In this document: positions 14,863 through 28,247 of the stretch, piece by piece
How the letters are laid out: every line of letters begins with the position of its first letter
Position numbering within the stretch: the first letter of the stretch is position 1
Origin: Ciborinia camelliae
Taxonomy: Eukaryota > Ascomycota > Leotiomycetes > Helotiales > Sclerotiniaceae
Assembly (NCBI GenBank): GCA_025890175.1
Contig: JANPYM010000001.1
Location: forward strand, 3,450,971-3,514,970
Length of the DNA: 64,000 bases
Reading direction: 5' to 3'
Position numbers and translations under genes: made by a program
Notes under the pieces: model-generated
The model's database searches: none
What the model was told of the DNA's origin: nothing
The model's input: the letters and a program-made list of their open reading frames with translations, nothing else

Positions 14863-17800
14863 TTATGTGGCCTTTTGCTTAAACTCATCTGCCAATCTTT
14901 GCAAGTAGAATCCTCGAACATCCGTGGGTAGGCTTTCAAAAGACTTCACGATCTTCGTAATGTCTTGTCTTCCTTTCTCATATGCTTGTAAATCCCGGTT
15001 GCCATACACATCTTTTCCCGCAGCGTATCCATTTCGGAGATTACGAAAGAAGACATTAACAGCAACGCTCAGGCCAGAAGTAGGTGAAGCTGTATGTAGC
15101 CAGAGTGAAGGTAAGAAAAGTATATCACCCGGCTGCAGTAAAACCTCATGGGGATGAGCATGTGAGAGGCTGGGATCGCCAGGGTTCTCGAAAACATTGA
15201 TCCCAGAGCTTGAGGCACCTGGAGTGAAGTCGAAATATTTGACATCGGAAGGCGGAAATAGTAGAAGACGTTTAGAGCCCCTGATTTGGCAGAGGACGTT
15301 TGCCATAACCTAACATGGTTAACATGAATCCTTACATGGTGACAAAATAGGGACAGAACTTACATCATAATGTAGCCACATGTTCACAGGTCCGGAGATA
15401 CGTAGTGGAGAGCTGTGTGCATTATCTTTTGCAGATGCCAACTCTGGAGGTAGTTGAAAGTCACCAGAAATGGCGGGGTAATCTTTCACGATATCGGCAG
15501 GGAATTCTGATGCCTTTTCTGCAGATAGTGAGCGTAGATAGAGCTTACTTCCCTTTTCTACCTCGTCTAAAAAGTCGCCAAACTTCTTTGTTACATACGC
15601 AAAGTTTTTTGAGCTGAAGCTCATATGCTCCGATGATGCTTCATGAACAATAACCTACCAAGGTTAGAGACGAATATAACGAGCCTAGGTAAACACTTAC
15701 TTCTCTGTCAACACCAACTTTTTCTTTCAGGTACTCAGAGGTCCATTCCTTAGTGCAAAGGCCGATATCAAGCCCTTCAAGGATGACAGGTTTGCCAGCA
15801 TCGAGAATTTTATCGAACTCTACAGATGAGTGGAGCTTTACCCGTGGTACTTTTACCATGCTCTGAGTTCCTGAAACCGAGCTGGGAAGACTGGTAGGCA
15901 TTAATTTAGGGGCAGCAGCCCCATCAATGGTACACGTAAATTTCCACGGTGTACGCGAAGTATCGTGCGTTGCAGCGTCACTAGTAGAATCATCAGAATG
16001 CCTCGTGGTCAGTGTATAACATCCTTTGTTCCAAAACGTTCCAAATGAAAAGCATACAGCTGAACCGCCCATGATAATGATACCATCACCACATGAGACT
16101 GCAGAAGTACCAATGAGAAGAGGCCGTGGTTCAAGACTACTTGACAAGCTTGAGAAATGGAGTCCGGGCTCGGCTCCTGCCGTGCTACATATCTCGTTTG
16201 AAAAAGGTAATAGAATATCTTTCACAATACCACCGACTACGACGATATTTTCTTCATGAATCAGTGTTTGAGCGCCAAATCGCGCTAGAGTTGCCCCGTT
16301 GTTGTCATTTGTTTTGGAACTACCAAGGAGTTTGAATGAGATTGAAGGTTGCTATCTAATAGTCAGTTATGAAGGGCGAGGACGTCATTTGGCTGAGACC
16401 ATACCTCGGCTGTATATTGTGCTGTCTCCCATTCCCAAATCTCTTCTTGGACCAGCCCATCTTCGGATATGCCGCCAGCTATAACTCCAGATCTTTGCAT
16501 TGAAGGGTCTGAGGACGTTTTAGGGTAGGCAATAAGAGAAGAACCAAAAGAAGCAGGTGGTCGTTTGTTTGGGTCTATATTGCATTTCGCCCATCCTCGG
16601 TGACGACTCCAGATCATGAAATCGTCAACTACAGTCTTCGAGTTACTTTTGCCACCAGTCACCATCACATAGCCATTTCCGAGATGGACAGCAGATTGTC
16701 GATATCTTGGCCGAGGAAGGTCATCAACTCTCTCCCAAATGTTCAACCACTTATGATAAACCCAGCAATCCGCTATAGCATTATCTGGCGATGTTCGACC
16801 ACCGACTAGCAGGGATCCGTGGTCTCCGATTTCTGTGATTGTGTGGCACATGCGACTTGATGGCCAAGAATGAGAACCTTGATAATCGAATGAAGTAAAA
16901 CCAAGTTCCTCGGTAGAGTAAACATCACAACTACTTACTCGGGTATTAAGACCCATGCCGGAAAAGTTGCCGATGGAATCTTGACCCTTTCTATCATCAT
17001 TTCTTATGGAAATTGAGGCAGCAAATCTTCGCTGGCCTTGAGCTTTTGGGTATTCAGAGTACGTACTTTTAGCGCAGCTAGCCCCGGAGCCATTTGAGGT
17101 TCGCTTATAGCTCTCCTGCATAGCTTCACGATAAGCTGTACTGGTATTATCTGCAACGAGTAAAAGATAATGGCAGCCAAACAAAGCGAACTCTTCCCAC
17201 TCGTCGAAAGGCTCAATACTATCTAAAGCGATTCTCTCTTTGGAATCTAGGAAATCCTCGGCTCCCCAAAGCTCCCATAGATTTCTTACTAACACCGATG
17301 GCCACCCCAAAGAGCGAAAACGTGTATCTTGTGCCGCCACAGTTGGATATTTTTTGCAGGCACCTAAAGGCGTACCAAGCTTATCAAAGTGCGCCATCAT
17401 GGTCTGAGCAAACGGATGGCCAATTCCCTCTGGGAGAAGTTGTTCTAGAAGACAGAAACGAGCTACAAAATATTAGTTTTACATCCTAGCAAACAAGAAA
17501 AGAAGAACTGTACCATCAGGCAGTTTATTTGCCCATTGTATTAATGCATCTGCTGACTCAGTAGGCATATAAGTGATTGAAACCTCTGCGGTAAATAAAA
17601 ATGAACAATTCTCTATATCTACAACTTTTGATATGGTCTCTTCCAGCCGTTTGAGGTCTCGCAAATCGCACCCAAGTTGTAAGTATTGATCACTACTGAG
17701 CAATATATCTCCTTCTTGGATGTCCAGATGAGTGAGCATGGAGTTGAGCTCCGGTGTATTCCGTACCACCGTTTGCTTCTTGATCATCAAATCTTTATAA

Positions 17801-18326
17801 TCAATATCGATGAATTTTACATCTTGAGAAGCTGTAGGATATCTAGTCATACATTGCCAAGGAAGAGGGTCACTTAGGGAAGATCAGCGAAAGGTATTCA
17901 TACTCGAGCTTTCAGACTCACTATCCACATCCTAGATTGATAACAACCTTTTGTTTCTCAGATTTCCGCTCAAGGAACTCTTTTACCACATGGTCTATCG
18001 CCTTCATGCGTAGCCAATATCCACGATTGATGAGAGGGGATCTTCTCAGGGGTTTCTTGACGAAATAACGAAAGAAATGGGGCTCGTTTGGAAAGTAGAG
18101 ACGTTCCACACTGCGTTTGGAAACAATACTGCTGTTATTGGTCTAAATTTCATTAACATCACACATGAAAGGTTTCTTATTCAAGTACAAAACAAAAACT
18201 TACACCCATGATTGAATCATCAGTTTTTTGGGCCTTAGTCTGCCCAGAAGATTTTGAGACCTTTGCTGGACGAGGCCCATTTTGCTTTTGGCCTTCCTCC
18301 ATCTTTGTAAAGGTCTCGCTCTTCAT
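14863..18326 (-). CDS. ppm2: tRNA wybutosine-synthesizing protein 4 (methyltransferase-Kelch-JmjC fusion)
   Basis: Seven exons on the minus strand: 18326-18204, 18142-17922, 17872-17514, 17462-16405, 16351-15701, 15654-15364, 15309-14863. All phases agree and give 1049 aa. Residues ~40-310 are a leucine-carboxyl-methyltransferase-like domain ([16 protein letters not shown]-binding [25 protein letters not shown]). The middle (~330-650) has Kelch-type motifs ([38 protein letters not shown]). The C-terminus is JmjC, with iron ligands H899 and D901 (HYD) and H973 (LWLHTAS). TYW4/Ppm2 methylates and methoxycarbonylates the wybutosine side chain at G37 of tRNA-Phe using SAM. JmjC fusion is common in fungi. 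An upstream in-frame ATG at 18383 would give 1068 aa. It is divergent from atg18, with about 530 bp between the starts. Confidence 0.9.
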
Positions 18327-18857
18327 CCTGAAAAATCCAGAAGACTCTCCAGACAGTATCTGGGAATGGGAATTCAATTGCAATGGGTATTTGGCAATGG
18401 GTATTTTGATATGGGTGCCAGTGAATTTGAATTTGAATTTTGAATTCTTCCAGACTTTACTTACCTAGGTACCTAGCATCTTCTAGTACCTAGGTAGTCT
18501 AGCGGCCGACTTGCCGAGGTTTAGGCGGCTTGAACCAGCTCCCATTCCTTGAGCTCTTTTCAGAATGTGAATGGGAAACAACCCCGCTGTCCCTCATTAA
18601 CTTCCTTAAAGTCTTATCGAAGAATTCAATCTTCTTACCATTCGAAGTCAAATGTGCAGTTCATACAAAAGAATATCAATTGCCACAGCTCTGCTGTTTA
18701 GTTGATCTTGCTTGAGCGACATCTACAAAAGAGTCAATCCTAATCTTCAACCAACTGGCTACCTATCAACCCTGAAGCTTGCAGTGCACAGTTCTTGCAT
18801 TATCCTGGGGAAATCACATTGCGCACATAATCAGTTTAAGCCTGTTAATTTGCAGCC
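18327..18857. promoter_or_regulatory. Divergent promoter region of ppm2 and atg18
   Basis: About 530 bases separate the two start codons. It contains CCTAGGTA palindromes (18463-18476 and 18487-18496) and a run of GAATTTGAATTT near 18422-18443. No TATA box is obvious. Function as a shared promoter is inferred from gene orientation only. Confidence 0.5.
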
Positions 18858-20338
18858 ATGAATTATGTTACGTTCAACCAGGATTACAGCTGCCTGGCAG
18901 TTGGTTGGTGTTCTATCTGACCCATACCGATATCTACTAATGCCTCTTCATCAGGAACTGCCAAAGGCTTTCGAATATACCATACCGATCCATTCTCCAA
19001 GATATTCACGGGGGACAACGAGAATGTAACGATAATTGAGATGCTATTCTCGACGTCCTTGGTGGCAATCAAGCAGTCACCTAGACATATTGTAATTCAG
19101 AATACTAAGGTATGGATTGCCATTAACGCAATCACTCGTCCTTGGAGCTCCGGGACTTACATATACTGACTTTTCTCTTCGATATAGAGAAGCACCGTGA
19201 TATGCGAACTCACATTCCCATCTGCGGTGTTGGCAGTGCGGCTAAATCGAAAACGATTTGCTGTGTTGTTGGAGGAGGAAATTTATCTATACGATATTCA
19301 GAACATGGGCCTACTGTACACAATTTCTACGTCGGCAAATCCCAACGCCATATGCGCCCTATCTGCTTCATCTGAAAACTGCTATTTGGCATACCCATTA
19401 CCAAAGCCCAGGGAGGAGACTGGAGATAAGAGGCCAGCCCATGCACCACCGCTCTCGCCATACGTTGCGCCAACATCTGGGGAGGTCCTTATATTCGATG
19501 CGAAATCTTTGAAGGCGGTAAACGTGGTTGAGGCACATCGGGCACCATTGTCATGTATTGCGTTGAACAATGAGGGAACTCTGCTGGCAACGGCTTCAGA
19601 GACAGGAACAATTATTAGGGTATTTTCAGTACCGGACGGACAGAAACTCTACCAATTTCGAAGAGGCACATATCCATCAACCATTTTCAGCTTGTCATTC
19701 AATCTGAGCTCTACACTGCTCTGTGTGTCTTCAAATTCCGATACAATCCATATATTCCGACTTGCCGGGCCTGCTACGGGTATGCCGGAGTCTCCACGAT
19801 CCCCAAGCGATAAAGATAAATGGAGACGATCCCGGAGTTTTGATAGTGATAACGGAACTCCTCCAACTGGAACGTCACTTGGTGGTGAGATGGCAGATAT
19901 CCCGTCCGAAAAAAATAAGTCTAGCGGCAGTTTTGGGAGCATGATCAGGAGATCATCGCAAATGATGGGCAAAAGTGTTGCCGGAGTTGTTGGAGGATAC
20001 CTACCCCAAGCTGTCACAGAAATGTGGGAACCGGCGCGGGATTTTGCTTTCATCAAACTACAGAAAGGAGGAATGGGAGGCACTCCCCGGAGTGGTCCAC
20101 TCAAAAGCGTTGTGGCAATGAGTAGCAGTAGTCCTCAGGTAATGGTGGTGACAAGCGATGGGGGTTTTTACATTTACAGCATAGACATGGAGAATGGTGG
20201 AGAGGGAGTTTTGGTTAAGCAGTATTCGTGAGTACCAACCTTGTATTGATCTATGTAGCTTCTAACTAACTTGGCAGTGTCCTCGAGGGCGACGATAGCT
20301 TAGAGCCACCAATTAATTACGTGAGCTACCGTACGTAG
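18858..20338 (+). CDS. atg18: Autophagy-related protein 18 (PROPPIN, phosphoinositide-binding)
   Basis: Four exons: 18858-18903, 18955-19109, 19188-20227, 20278-20338, giving 433 aa, the usual fungal Atg18 length. The start [20 protein letters not shown], with an intron inside the VG codon, matches the family N-terminus. [16 protein letters not shown] and [26 protein letters not shown] are blades of the seven-bladed propeller. The diagnostic FRRG motif is at residues 224-227 (YQFRRGTYP) and binds PI3P and PI(3,5)P2. An acidic/Ser-rich loop (~255-330) holds the membrane-inserting 6CD-loop region. It acts at the phagophore and vacuole in autophagosome formation with Atg2. The last exon codes only 20 residues and was assigned from the phase-2 donor at 20228, so the exact C-terminus is the least certain part. 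Confidence 0.92.
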
Positions 20339-23300
20339 CTAGAGGGTGTATATTTATGGCGTTCTGGTGGCAAGTTTTAGCGGTTTTCTCTCATGGTCAA
20401 TCTTTAAAACTTCTAGCATTAGGTTAGGTGTTCCTGGTTAGTCATTTTCGGTACAAGCAGCGACATTATTGACCAAGCTTACGAGCCGTCTCTCTACTTA
20501 TTGAGCATAGCAATCAATGGCAAATATCGTTATAATTTTATCTTTTTCTCATGTATATGATAGCCTCTCCATACATGGTAGCAGTTATCGTCTATCAGTT
20601 AGATACAGTCGATAGGCAAGTTTCATTACAAGGGGGAATTGTATACGGGGTATGTGGAGTGGTGACAACCAACCAACTTTACCTGGACTGGGGTGGATTA
20701 GACTTGGACTTATTTGAGCATTTTCGTGAGAGAAGGATTCAGTGATGGGCATGGGTTATACTGCATGAAATCTGAATCGTCGACGGGTAGTGCAGGACCA
20801 CAGAGCCATTCCTTCGTACCTGTCTGTCCGCACCAATGTAATTGTATGTATGTATTTACGTACCTGGAAGTAAAAACTACTTAAGAAGACCAAAACCTAG
20901 CATCCCCGGATTATTTATTGTTCGGAGGCATTATGGATATGTGGATGAGGTGAGGTGAGGTGAGATGAGATGAGATGAGATGGGTGGTGATGAAGCGTGG
21001 TGTAAATAATCAAGTACACGCCTAGGTAGGATCGGGGAGTTAAAGCACGCATGTACGAAGTAATGTAACACATGTAGGTACGGTACCTTACAGAAATGTC
21101 CAGATAGCTAAGCTGTAGATGAGTGTGGGTGGGCAAGGTGGGTATGGAGAACTGAGGAAGCTCGGTGGTGGCGATGGGCTGTGTGTATGTGTGTACGTAT
21201 TGCAACGGTTGCGCCAGATTATGTATGAATCCTTTCGTTTAAGTTTAGATGACTATTCGGCGTGTTGGAGAATGTTTCCCAAAGGAGTCTCACCGCAATG
21301 AACTACTTATTGCAGATAGATGCTGTAGATAGACAGATGCCAAATTCGAATTCGGGTTCGGGTTCGTCATCCGGAGGAGAGAGGAATGTTTGATAATCTT
21401 GGGGGTTTCTTCACTGCAGTATGTAGAAGAGTAGGTAGGTACTTTGTTTCGAATCCTTTGATGTGTGTGATGAGATTGGGGAATTCTGGATTGGGTTGGA
21501 TTTGATTGGATGGGGAATTTTTGGAATCCTGTTCGCCCGATGGGGAATTTTTCGTTTTAGATTCATTTTTAGAATGGAAGGGAAGGTTAGGAAGGTGCAT
21601 TGCTATTGTTGATATTGACGTTGTATTGAGGGGAGGATATTTATGGGAGGATATTTCGGGGTTGATGGATGGGGATCGAAGCCCCACCATAGCCTCGGCG
21701 GAATACAGATGGAGTTTTGGGATGGGAGGAATCGAGAATATGTTCGTGATTTATGCGTAGGTTTTTTACTCGAGTAGAAATTTTATATGGGAGTTTTGGT
21801 TCGAATACGATTAGATGATTCCATATTCGTAGTTTACCTGTATGTCCGGATTGGATATCCGGGATATCGGAGCTCGTTTACAAAATGTTATGGGTACTAC
21901 AGTATTGCTCAGAGGCTGAAAATTACACGCGAAGTCTGCCTTTCTCAAGGCAGATTTGTGCTATCAAGGTATAGAATTCGAGTATCTAGGCCAACCAAGA
22001 TAGATGAAGAGTCATCAAGCGCACTGGGGATCCGTTATTGCATCATTGGCATATGATCATCTCAGGTCTATTCTCGACCTCACAAGGAACAAAAATCTCA
22101 CTCATATCGATCGCCGGGGCCGACATCACTTCGAGAAGAATATGTATGAAACCTAGATGTAGCGTTGATAAATATAGGTACTTTCATTATTCCCAAACGT
22201 GGAAATATGCATGGCAGAAGGGATTTTCACGTACAATTACCTTTTGTACATAATAATCTACACAAGGGAAGAGCAGCACCGCGTGCAAGTGGTGCATTGC
22301 AGCATTACAGCAATGTAGCATTGCAGCATTTGCATCTCCCACGATCACACACAACCTCGAATAGATCCAAAACTTGGTTTTTCCTTCCCCTCACCTCCAT
22401 TTACGGTACAGATCTTTCTTCTTTCTGCCTGTGCCTGCTGGTCGGTTGGCCGCTCTCAGATTAGGATCCAAAAAAACGTCAACTGTCAGAACTTCAGGGA
22501 TCTAAGCGCTGTCGCAGGAAAAGACCATCCGGCTATCAGCCGTTTTCAACCTATGAGATTTATTTGGAACGAACTTGCAAGGGTTGCATTTCAGTTATGA
22601 CAGCTAGGAAGGATATGGTGCTAGGTTGATATTAGGCAGGATTTTGGGGTAAGGGAATACAGGCAGACGAGACGATCTCTCTCATAGTTTTACTTTACCC
22701 AGAGATTGATGTGTAGTTGCTAAAACGAGACCGACTTGGATGAAGCCTTTGATGCATTTTTTTCTGCCGTCATCTTGACTCGCTTGATTATCATGCCTAT
22801 TCATTGCGGTAGATCGAATTTAGATATTCCCATAAATGGGATGAGATGAGCTTCTAAATGTTGGATTTGGATTTGGAATTGCAGCAGGAATATGGCATTT
22901 ATCTGCCGGTCCGCACGGGTCTGGAATTGAATTGAATTGATGATTATGATTAATAAAGTGGAAAATGGTTAATCTATTATATCGGAATAGACTCAATAGA
23001 GTGAGGTCCAACCATTAAAGTTATATGTATCCACCCGCTCCAAAAAGATCTGCATGCTTGTAAGCCTTGGCCAAAATTTTGCACGGTCAATAATTAGATT
23101 AACAGGCTAGAAAGTGGGAACAACTGGCTCGCCTTATGAACTCGGCTGCACTTTGGATTTCTAACTGGATCACAAGTACGTATACGAACATACGGTCCCA
23201 AGTAACTGGGACCCTAGGATGAAGGAAAAGGGAAAGAAGATGAGTATCATCCTATCGCACGAATAAGGAGGATCAGGAGGAAAGCAAATGTGCAACCAAT

Positions 23301-26300
23301 TGGCTCCGTGATGCAACAGCAATCTGCAAACCGTTCCAAAAGGAGTACGATATGTATATGGATGGAGTGAAGGACTGAGGAATCGGATCGAAATATTCAA
23401 GATAATACAGTATAGTATAACCATAACTTTTGGCCAAGATCTTGAACATTCATATGTAATATTTTAGGAGTTCTAGTTGTAGTCGTACAGCAGTTGTCAT
23501 TATTGTTGTACAACCAAACCACTCTAAGCCTTCCGATGCACTAATCAACCACACCCACAAATCGACCTAGACGAGCTGCTCAAGCCTCCCCGGCCATTTC
23601 AACGGGACCGGGTACCTTTACTATTAGTCTATATAACTTAGTTATATAGACTATGTGGGTGGAACTTGGAAGACCCAAAAGACACAGCCATTCAGATTCA
23701 TGCCCGGTACCATGTCACCTCCAAAATACCAAAGTGGCTCAAGTGGCCTCATATTTCAATGAGTTTGGTTTGGTTAGGTACAGCTAAACCAACCAGAAAT
23801 GGAAATGGAAGATCTAATGCTGCTTCAAATCCTGATAGGTTAACGTTACAGTACCAACAAACATTTTTATAACCAAACTAATCCTATAAAGGATAAAGGC
23901 AGAAGAGACAATCTGTTACCAAAAAAAAGGTATGATGATGCTTCCCATATCTGCAGGCAGCCGAATCTATGACTGTTATGTGACCACAATACTTTTATCA
24001 ATCGTGACCTTTCAAGTTTCGACTCGATGACCCAAGCAAGAGTAAAAGTACTGTAGGAAGGAAGCAAGCGGGAAAAGCGAACCTAAAGCAACGAATGCAT
24101 TGCAAGAAGGTAAAACGACCGATCGACCATCCTGTAACTTGACCCCAAAGTCATACTGTAACTAATAATGCATTTTTATCATGCTATGCTGTAAGATTTG
24201 AATCCATCACATCATTTTCATTTTCCCATTTTCTCATTTTCATTCAGATGACCAGAATTATCTGCGGGTCTAAACATCTGGCCCACTCAGACATGCAATC
24301 ATACAGTACCGTACAGCCCTGAACCCTTACTAAGGTCGTAGACTATTACTCTAGTCATCGTTGTTATCTGAGCTGTTCTTCCTACTGGGTGGGCTATTCT
24401 AACAGCCGTGTCCTATTTCCTATCCTACAACCTTACCCGTGGACTTTCTAACAGCACCATCGCTACTTGAAATATTCGAGGCTGTGCGCGCGCTTTTTCT
24501 ATGCGTCATCCAATATTTGATTGGGGATGTCTTGAATGAATGACTAAAAGGGCAAGATTTTGTCTGATTTGGAATTCGAATTTCCAAACAGCGGGTAAAT
24601 TAGTTTTTTGACGCGGCAAACGATGCCGTATGGCTAGTAGCTAGTTACCTAAATCTAATGGGTCATTTGGACTGGATTGGACTGGATTGGACTGGCTTGG
24701 ATAGGAATTAGCGGAAGTAGAAGCGATGGAAGTGATTATCAACCTTGGTGGGGAAGCAAAAGCAAAAGCTAAAGCCAAAGGCCCAAAGCAAAAGAAAAAA
24801 AGAAAATTTCTCACTAATTATAAGCTTTTTAAACGCTAAAAACGGTCACGTACCGGCACTAAACTGTACACCTAACCAGTCAACCAGTAGGGCTAATTGA
24901 TTTATTTTCAGCGCGTTTGCTAACATTAGTATGCACGATACGTTACGGTACAGTACGGTACAGTCATCTAATTAACAGTGTTAGATCCAACACGTTTGAC
25001 TTTGACCCCCTAGAAATTCCCAACAACGGGTCACTATCAGAGTAATCCTACCGGTACTCGTCCATTCGTTCGATGAATCTCGAAAATAAAGTACTGGGTT
25101 CCAAATATTATATTAAGACAAGGCAGAGAGATGAGAGAGGAGGGAGCTCACTTACAAGTTACAACATGCTATTCGACAGGGCAGCCATGTTATCTCTAAG
25201 GTTAATCAATCCACACGACGTTCCGGTACCATCATACATGATACATCCAGGATATGAGATGAGAGCTATCTATCTACAAGACTACAACGGATTCATGAAA
25301 TGCCTCGTACGGGTATATGGCATGGGTAATGATGGGAGTCAGAAACTTCAGACTTCTACCTAGATGTCTGTCCCTGGATTTCTCGCGAATTATCCAAATT
25401 CGAGCATACAGTACATGTAATGTCGTACTGGAAACCCTTGCGGATAAGAAACCTATTATCAGATGGACAAAGATATCCCGATATCTGAGGACATCGCCAA
25501 TTCTATCAATGGCCTCAGCACTCTAAACGAGATCGAATTACGAGATGGCCTAAAAAAGATACTCATATCATGCCGAGGTCAATCAATGTCAGATTATATC
25601 TGACAACAATGACAAGGCTCAGTCTTTTACAAATTACTCCCTACTCCCTACTACCTAATACCTACTAATGCCTACTATGTACGGAGGACTCTACCTCAAG
25701 ACCCCCAAACAACTAAAACCCCTGAGCCTGGTCTAAAACATCAAGTATAGCAAATTGAAGTGTTGTCTTGCAGATTGTTTGTTGGAAATGCCTTAATCGC
25801 TCAATCAGATGCATTTCACCTACTCAGCTACTGCTTCTGGCTACTTTTGGGGTTGTCAGCTTTTCTAAAGGGGAGTTTTTTTTTAATAACAAAACACCAT
25901 ACAGTAGTCATTTTGGTTATGGTAACCAACCTTCTACAAGTATCTGACCCATACAATAACAATACCAATAACAATAATACCAATACCAATACCTCTCCAC
26001 TCGCCCTTCCCCATATTACTCTCCACTCTTAACCTAATTAATTACATATTCTATTTTCTCGCCGTTTTTACGGATGAGAACTAGCACAATATCCTTGCTT
26101 ACGGGTAGCTTGTACCTTTACGTCGGATCTCGACCAGTGCGTCTCCTGCAGTTGGCTTATGTGACAGGGGTCATATCGATTTGAACTTCCCATGGAGCTC
26201 ACCCTCCTCCCCCCCTGCTTTTGTGTGTCTACCTAGCTCTGTCTACCAACCTAGACTGCCGCAACCCTGGTAAGTAACAAGATGCTATGTTTATACATCT

Positions 26301-26781
26301 TTATTTGAAAGAATGAAAACCCTTGGGAAATCTGCCTTGCAATACATACTTAGGTGCTCGTAGCCTTCCTTTCTCTTCATCGAAAGACAAGAAAAGAAAT
26401 ATACATCTCATTTACCACCCTACATCCTTCACTCTTCCCTTCCTAGACTTGAAGTTAAGCTATTCTTGTAGCTTCATATCACATCTTCAACCTTCTCCTC
26501 CTGTTTGATATCACTCATACCACTCCCGCTTCCTTCACCTTCATATTCGCCACGGTTCAAGTTATCGTTCTCCGCAGTCCTCGCCTCAGTTTCTGTATCA
26601 AATATATCATCACATTTCAGGGATTTTTATTACACATCTCCAAGCCGTGGTCAACTTTTACCTAGTCCCATCAGCCATCACTCAAGTCACACTTCTAGCC
26701 CCCAACCGTTACATTAGCTATTTCTTCCTTCCACCATCTTTGTACTTCTCCTGATCTTTCTTCACTATTATTATAAAAAAC
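20339..26781. other. 6.4-kb gene-poor upstream region of zinc-finger gene
   Basis: No convincing coding region on either strand; frames are below 110 codons and lack domains. It includes GGTGA/GATGA repeats near 20.94-20.98 kb, an inverted repeat at 23626-23652, a 10-bp GGACTGGATT repeat near 24.67-24.70 kb, and CAATAC repeats near 25.95-26.0 kb. The last ~450 bases are strongly pyrimidine-rich with small upstream ATG frames (26323-26508, 26505-26717). They probably form the promoter and a long leader of the downstream regulator. A GGTAAGTAAC donor-like word near 26270 could belong to a leader intron. Confidence 0.5.
23626..23652. repeat. Perfect 12-bp inverted repeat with 3-nt loop
   Basis: AGTCTATATAAC at 23626-23637 is followed by TTA and its exact reverse complement at 23641-23652. 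No coding frame or transposase is adjacent. It could be a palindromic regulatory site, a hairpin, or a replication-slippage product. Confidence 0.85.
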
Positions 26782-28247
26782 ATGGAGTTGACCCCTCAAT
26801 CCACTCGTTCCCCAACGCCGCCTTTCACATTCTTAGGCAACTCACAGCCACTCTTTGAATATCCTTCACCGGCTCAAAGTGACTCAAGGTACAGATCGAC
26901 GGATTCCATTCAAGGCTTGGGACTCTATTCTTGCTCTATGTCAGGATCTCCTCCAGCAATGGACAATCAGGATTCTTGCTCGGAGTCAGGAGGCCCATCA
27001 TCTTTAATCACCAACAACTGGGCAGATAACACTTTACAAAGCCGTGATACGCCTAGGTCATCAAGGTCAACACCTAACATCCTTTCCGCGGAGTATGATC
27101 CCTTTGCCTCCTATAATCCGGCAGTATCAGCTCCTTTCAGTAATGATATATATCCCACTTCCCTGCTTGTCGAAACTCCCATTCTTCCAGCTTCTCCACT
27201 CCATTCCAGCAATATCTCTCAACGCTCTTCACTTTCTTCCGCCTCAGCTTCAGAGATCTTTACTCAAGCCGGGTCAATACATTCTTACACCCCACGTATT
27301 AAAATGGAAGACCATCCAGAATATGCTCCAAGTGGTGACTCGTTCACATTAGGCTCACCCCACAATGTCCACACTCCATTTGTGAGTGCGGCAACCACCT
27401 ACCCAGGGACCATCGAGACATCCTACTACGATCAATCCCCATGGGTACAAAAGGTCGAATACACCTCAACTGATTTACCACCATTCTCCGCTCTCCCAAT
27501 TCCAACTTATAACAGACGATCCGAAAGTCAGGATAGATCACCATCACAGGATCTTCGACGTCCCAGCATAGTAGCCCGGACCAGGGGACCTCGAAAACTC
27601 ACCACAAAGGAAGATGCAAACTTCCAGTGTCTTGTTAAAGGATGTGGAAAGCTCTTTGGTCGTAGCTACAATTACAAGGCCCATATGGATACTCATGATG
27701 CGGATCGAGAGTATCCTTTTCCATGTACCGTGGATAACTGCACCAAGAAATTTGTCCGAAAGACAGACCTTCAACGTCATAACCAAAGTGTTCACATGAA
27801 GCAACGAACTCATAAATGTAACTATTGCAGCAGACTCTTCGCAAGAAAGGATACACTGAGAAGGTGCGTCTTTAACCCACTCCATATTATCACTATCCCA
27901 CGCAAACTAACAACTACAATAGACACATGGAAGATGGCTGTTCCAAACGCTTCGATATCGAAACAGTCGATTTCAGACCTCAAAACTACGTTTTAGACAA
28001 CAACCCAATGAGCCAACTAAAACTATCACTCCCACCTCATCCAGACCAGATGGGACGAAATCCATCTTACATTCAAAACTACCACTATTCGCCGCCCCCA
28101 CACAACGAAAACTCCACTCACGCGCCTCATGATGCTATCGTCAGTCCTCTCACGTCAGCCTCTTCAGGGGCTCCATATCTCGAAAGGCATGAGTATATGA
28201 CGACAGGCCCGGAACATCACAATCAGGAGCCTGTGTGGAGCAGTTAA
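26782..28247 (+). CDS. C2H2 zinc-finger transcription factor
   Basis: Two exons, 26782-27863 and 27923-28247, joined within the Arg-His of the third finger; 468 aa. Residues 1-275 are Ser/Thr/Pro-rich and probably disordered, typical of an activation region. The DNA-binding block starts near Cys283: finger 1 CLVKGCGKLFGRSYNYKAH, finger 2 CTVDNCTKKFVRKTDLQRH with a longer H-H spacing, and finger 3 CNYCSRLFARKDTLRR continuing across the intron to His362 and Cys367, so finger 3 is C2HC-like. SKRFD then leads to a short disordered tail. It should be a nuclear sequence-specific regulator. I do not recognise a named orthologue; general resemblance to Rpn4- or Ace1-like fungal factors is not enough to name it. 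It sits alone between very long non-coding flanks. Confidence 0.85.

Noticed and set aside
21790..21830. GGTTCGAAT word resembling a tRNA T-arm
   Set aside because: No acceptor stem, anticodon arm or A box could be fitted around it.
26782..28247. Naming the zinc-finger protein as Ace1, Rpn4 or Msn2
   Set aside because: The finger spacing and the C2HC third finger do not match any of these well enough from memory.
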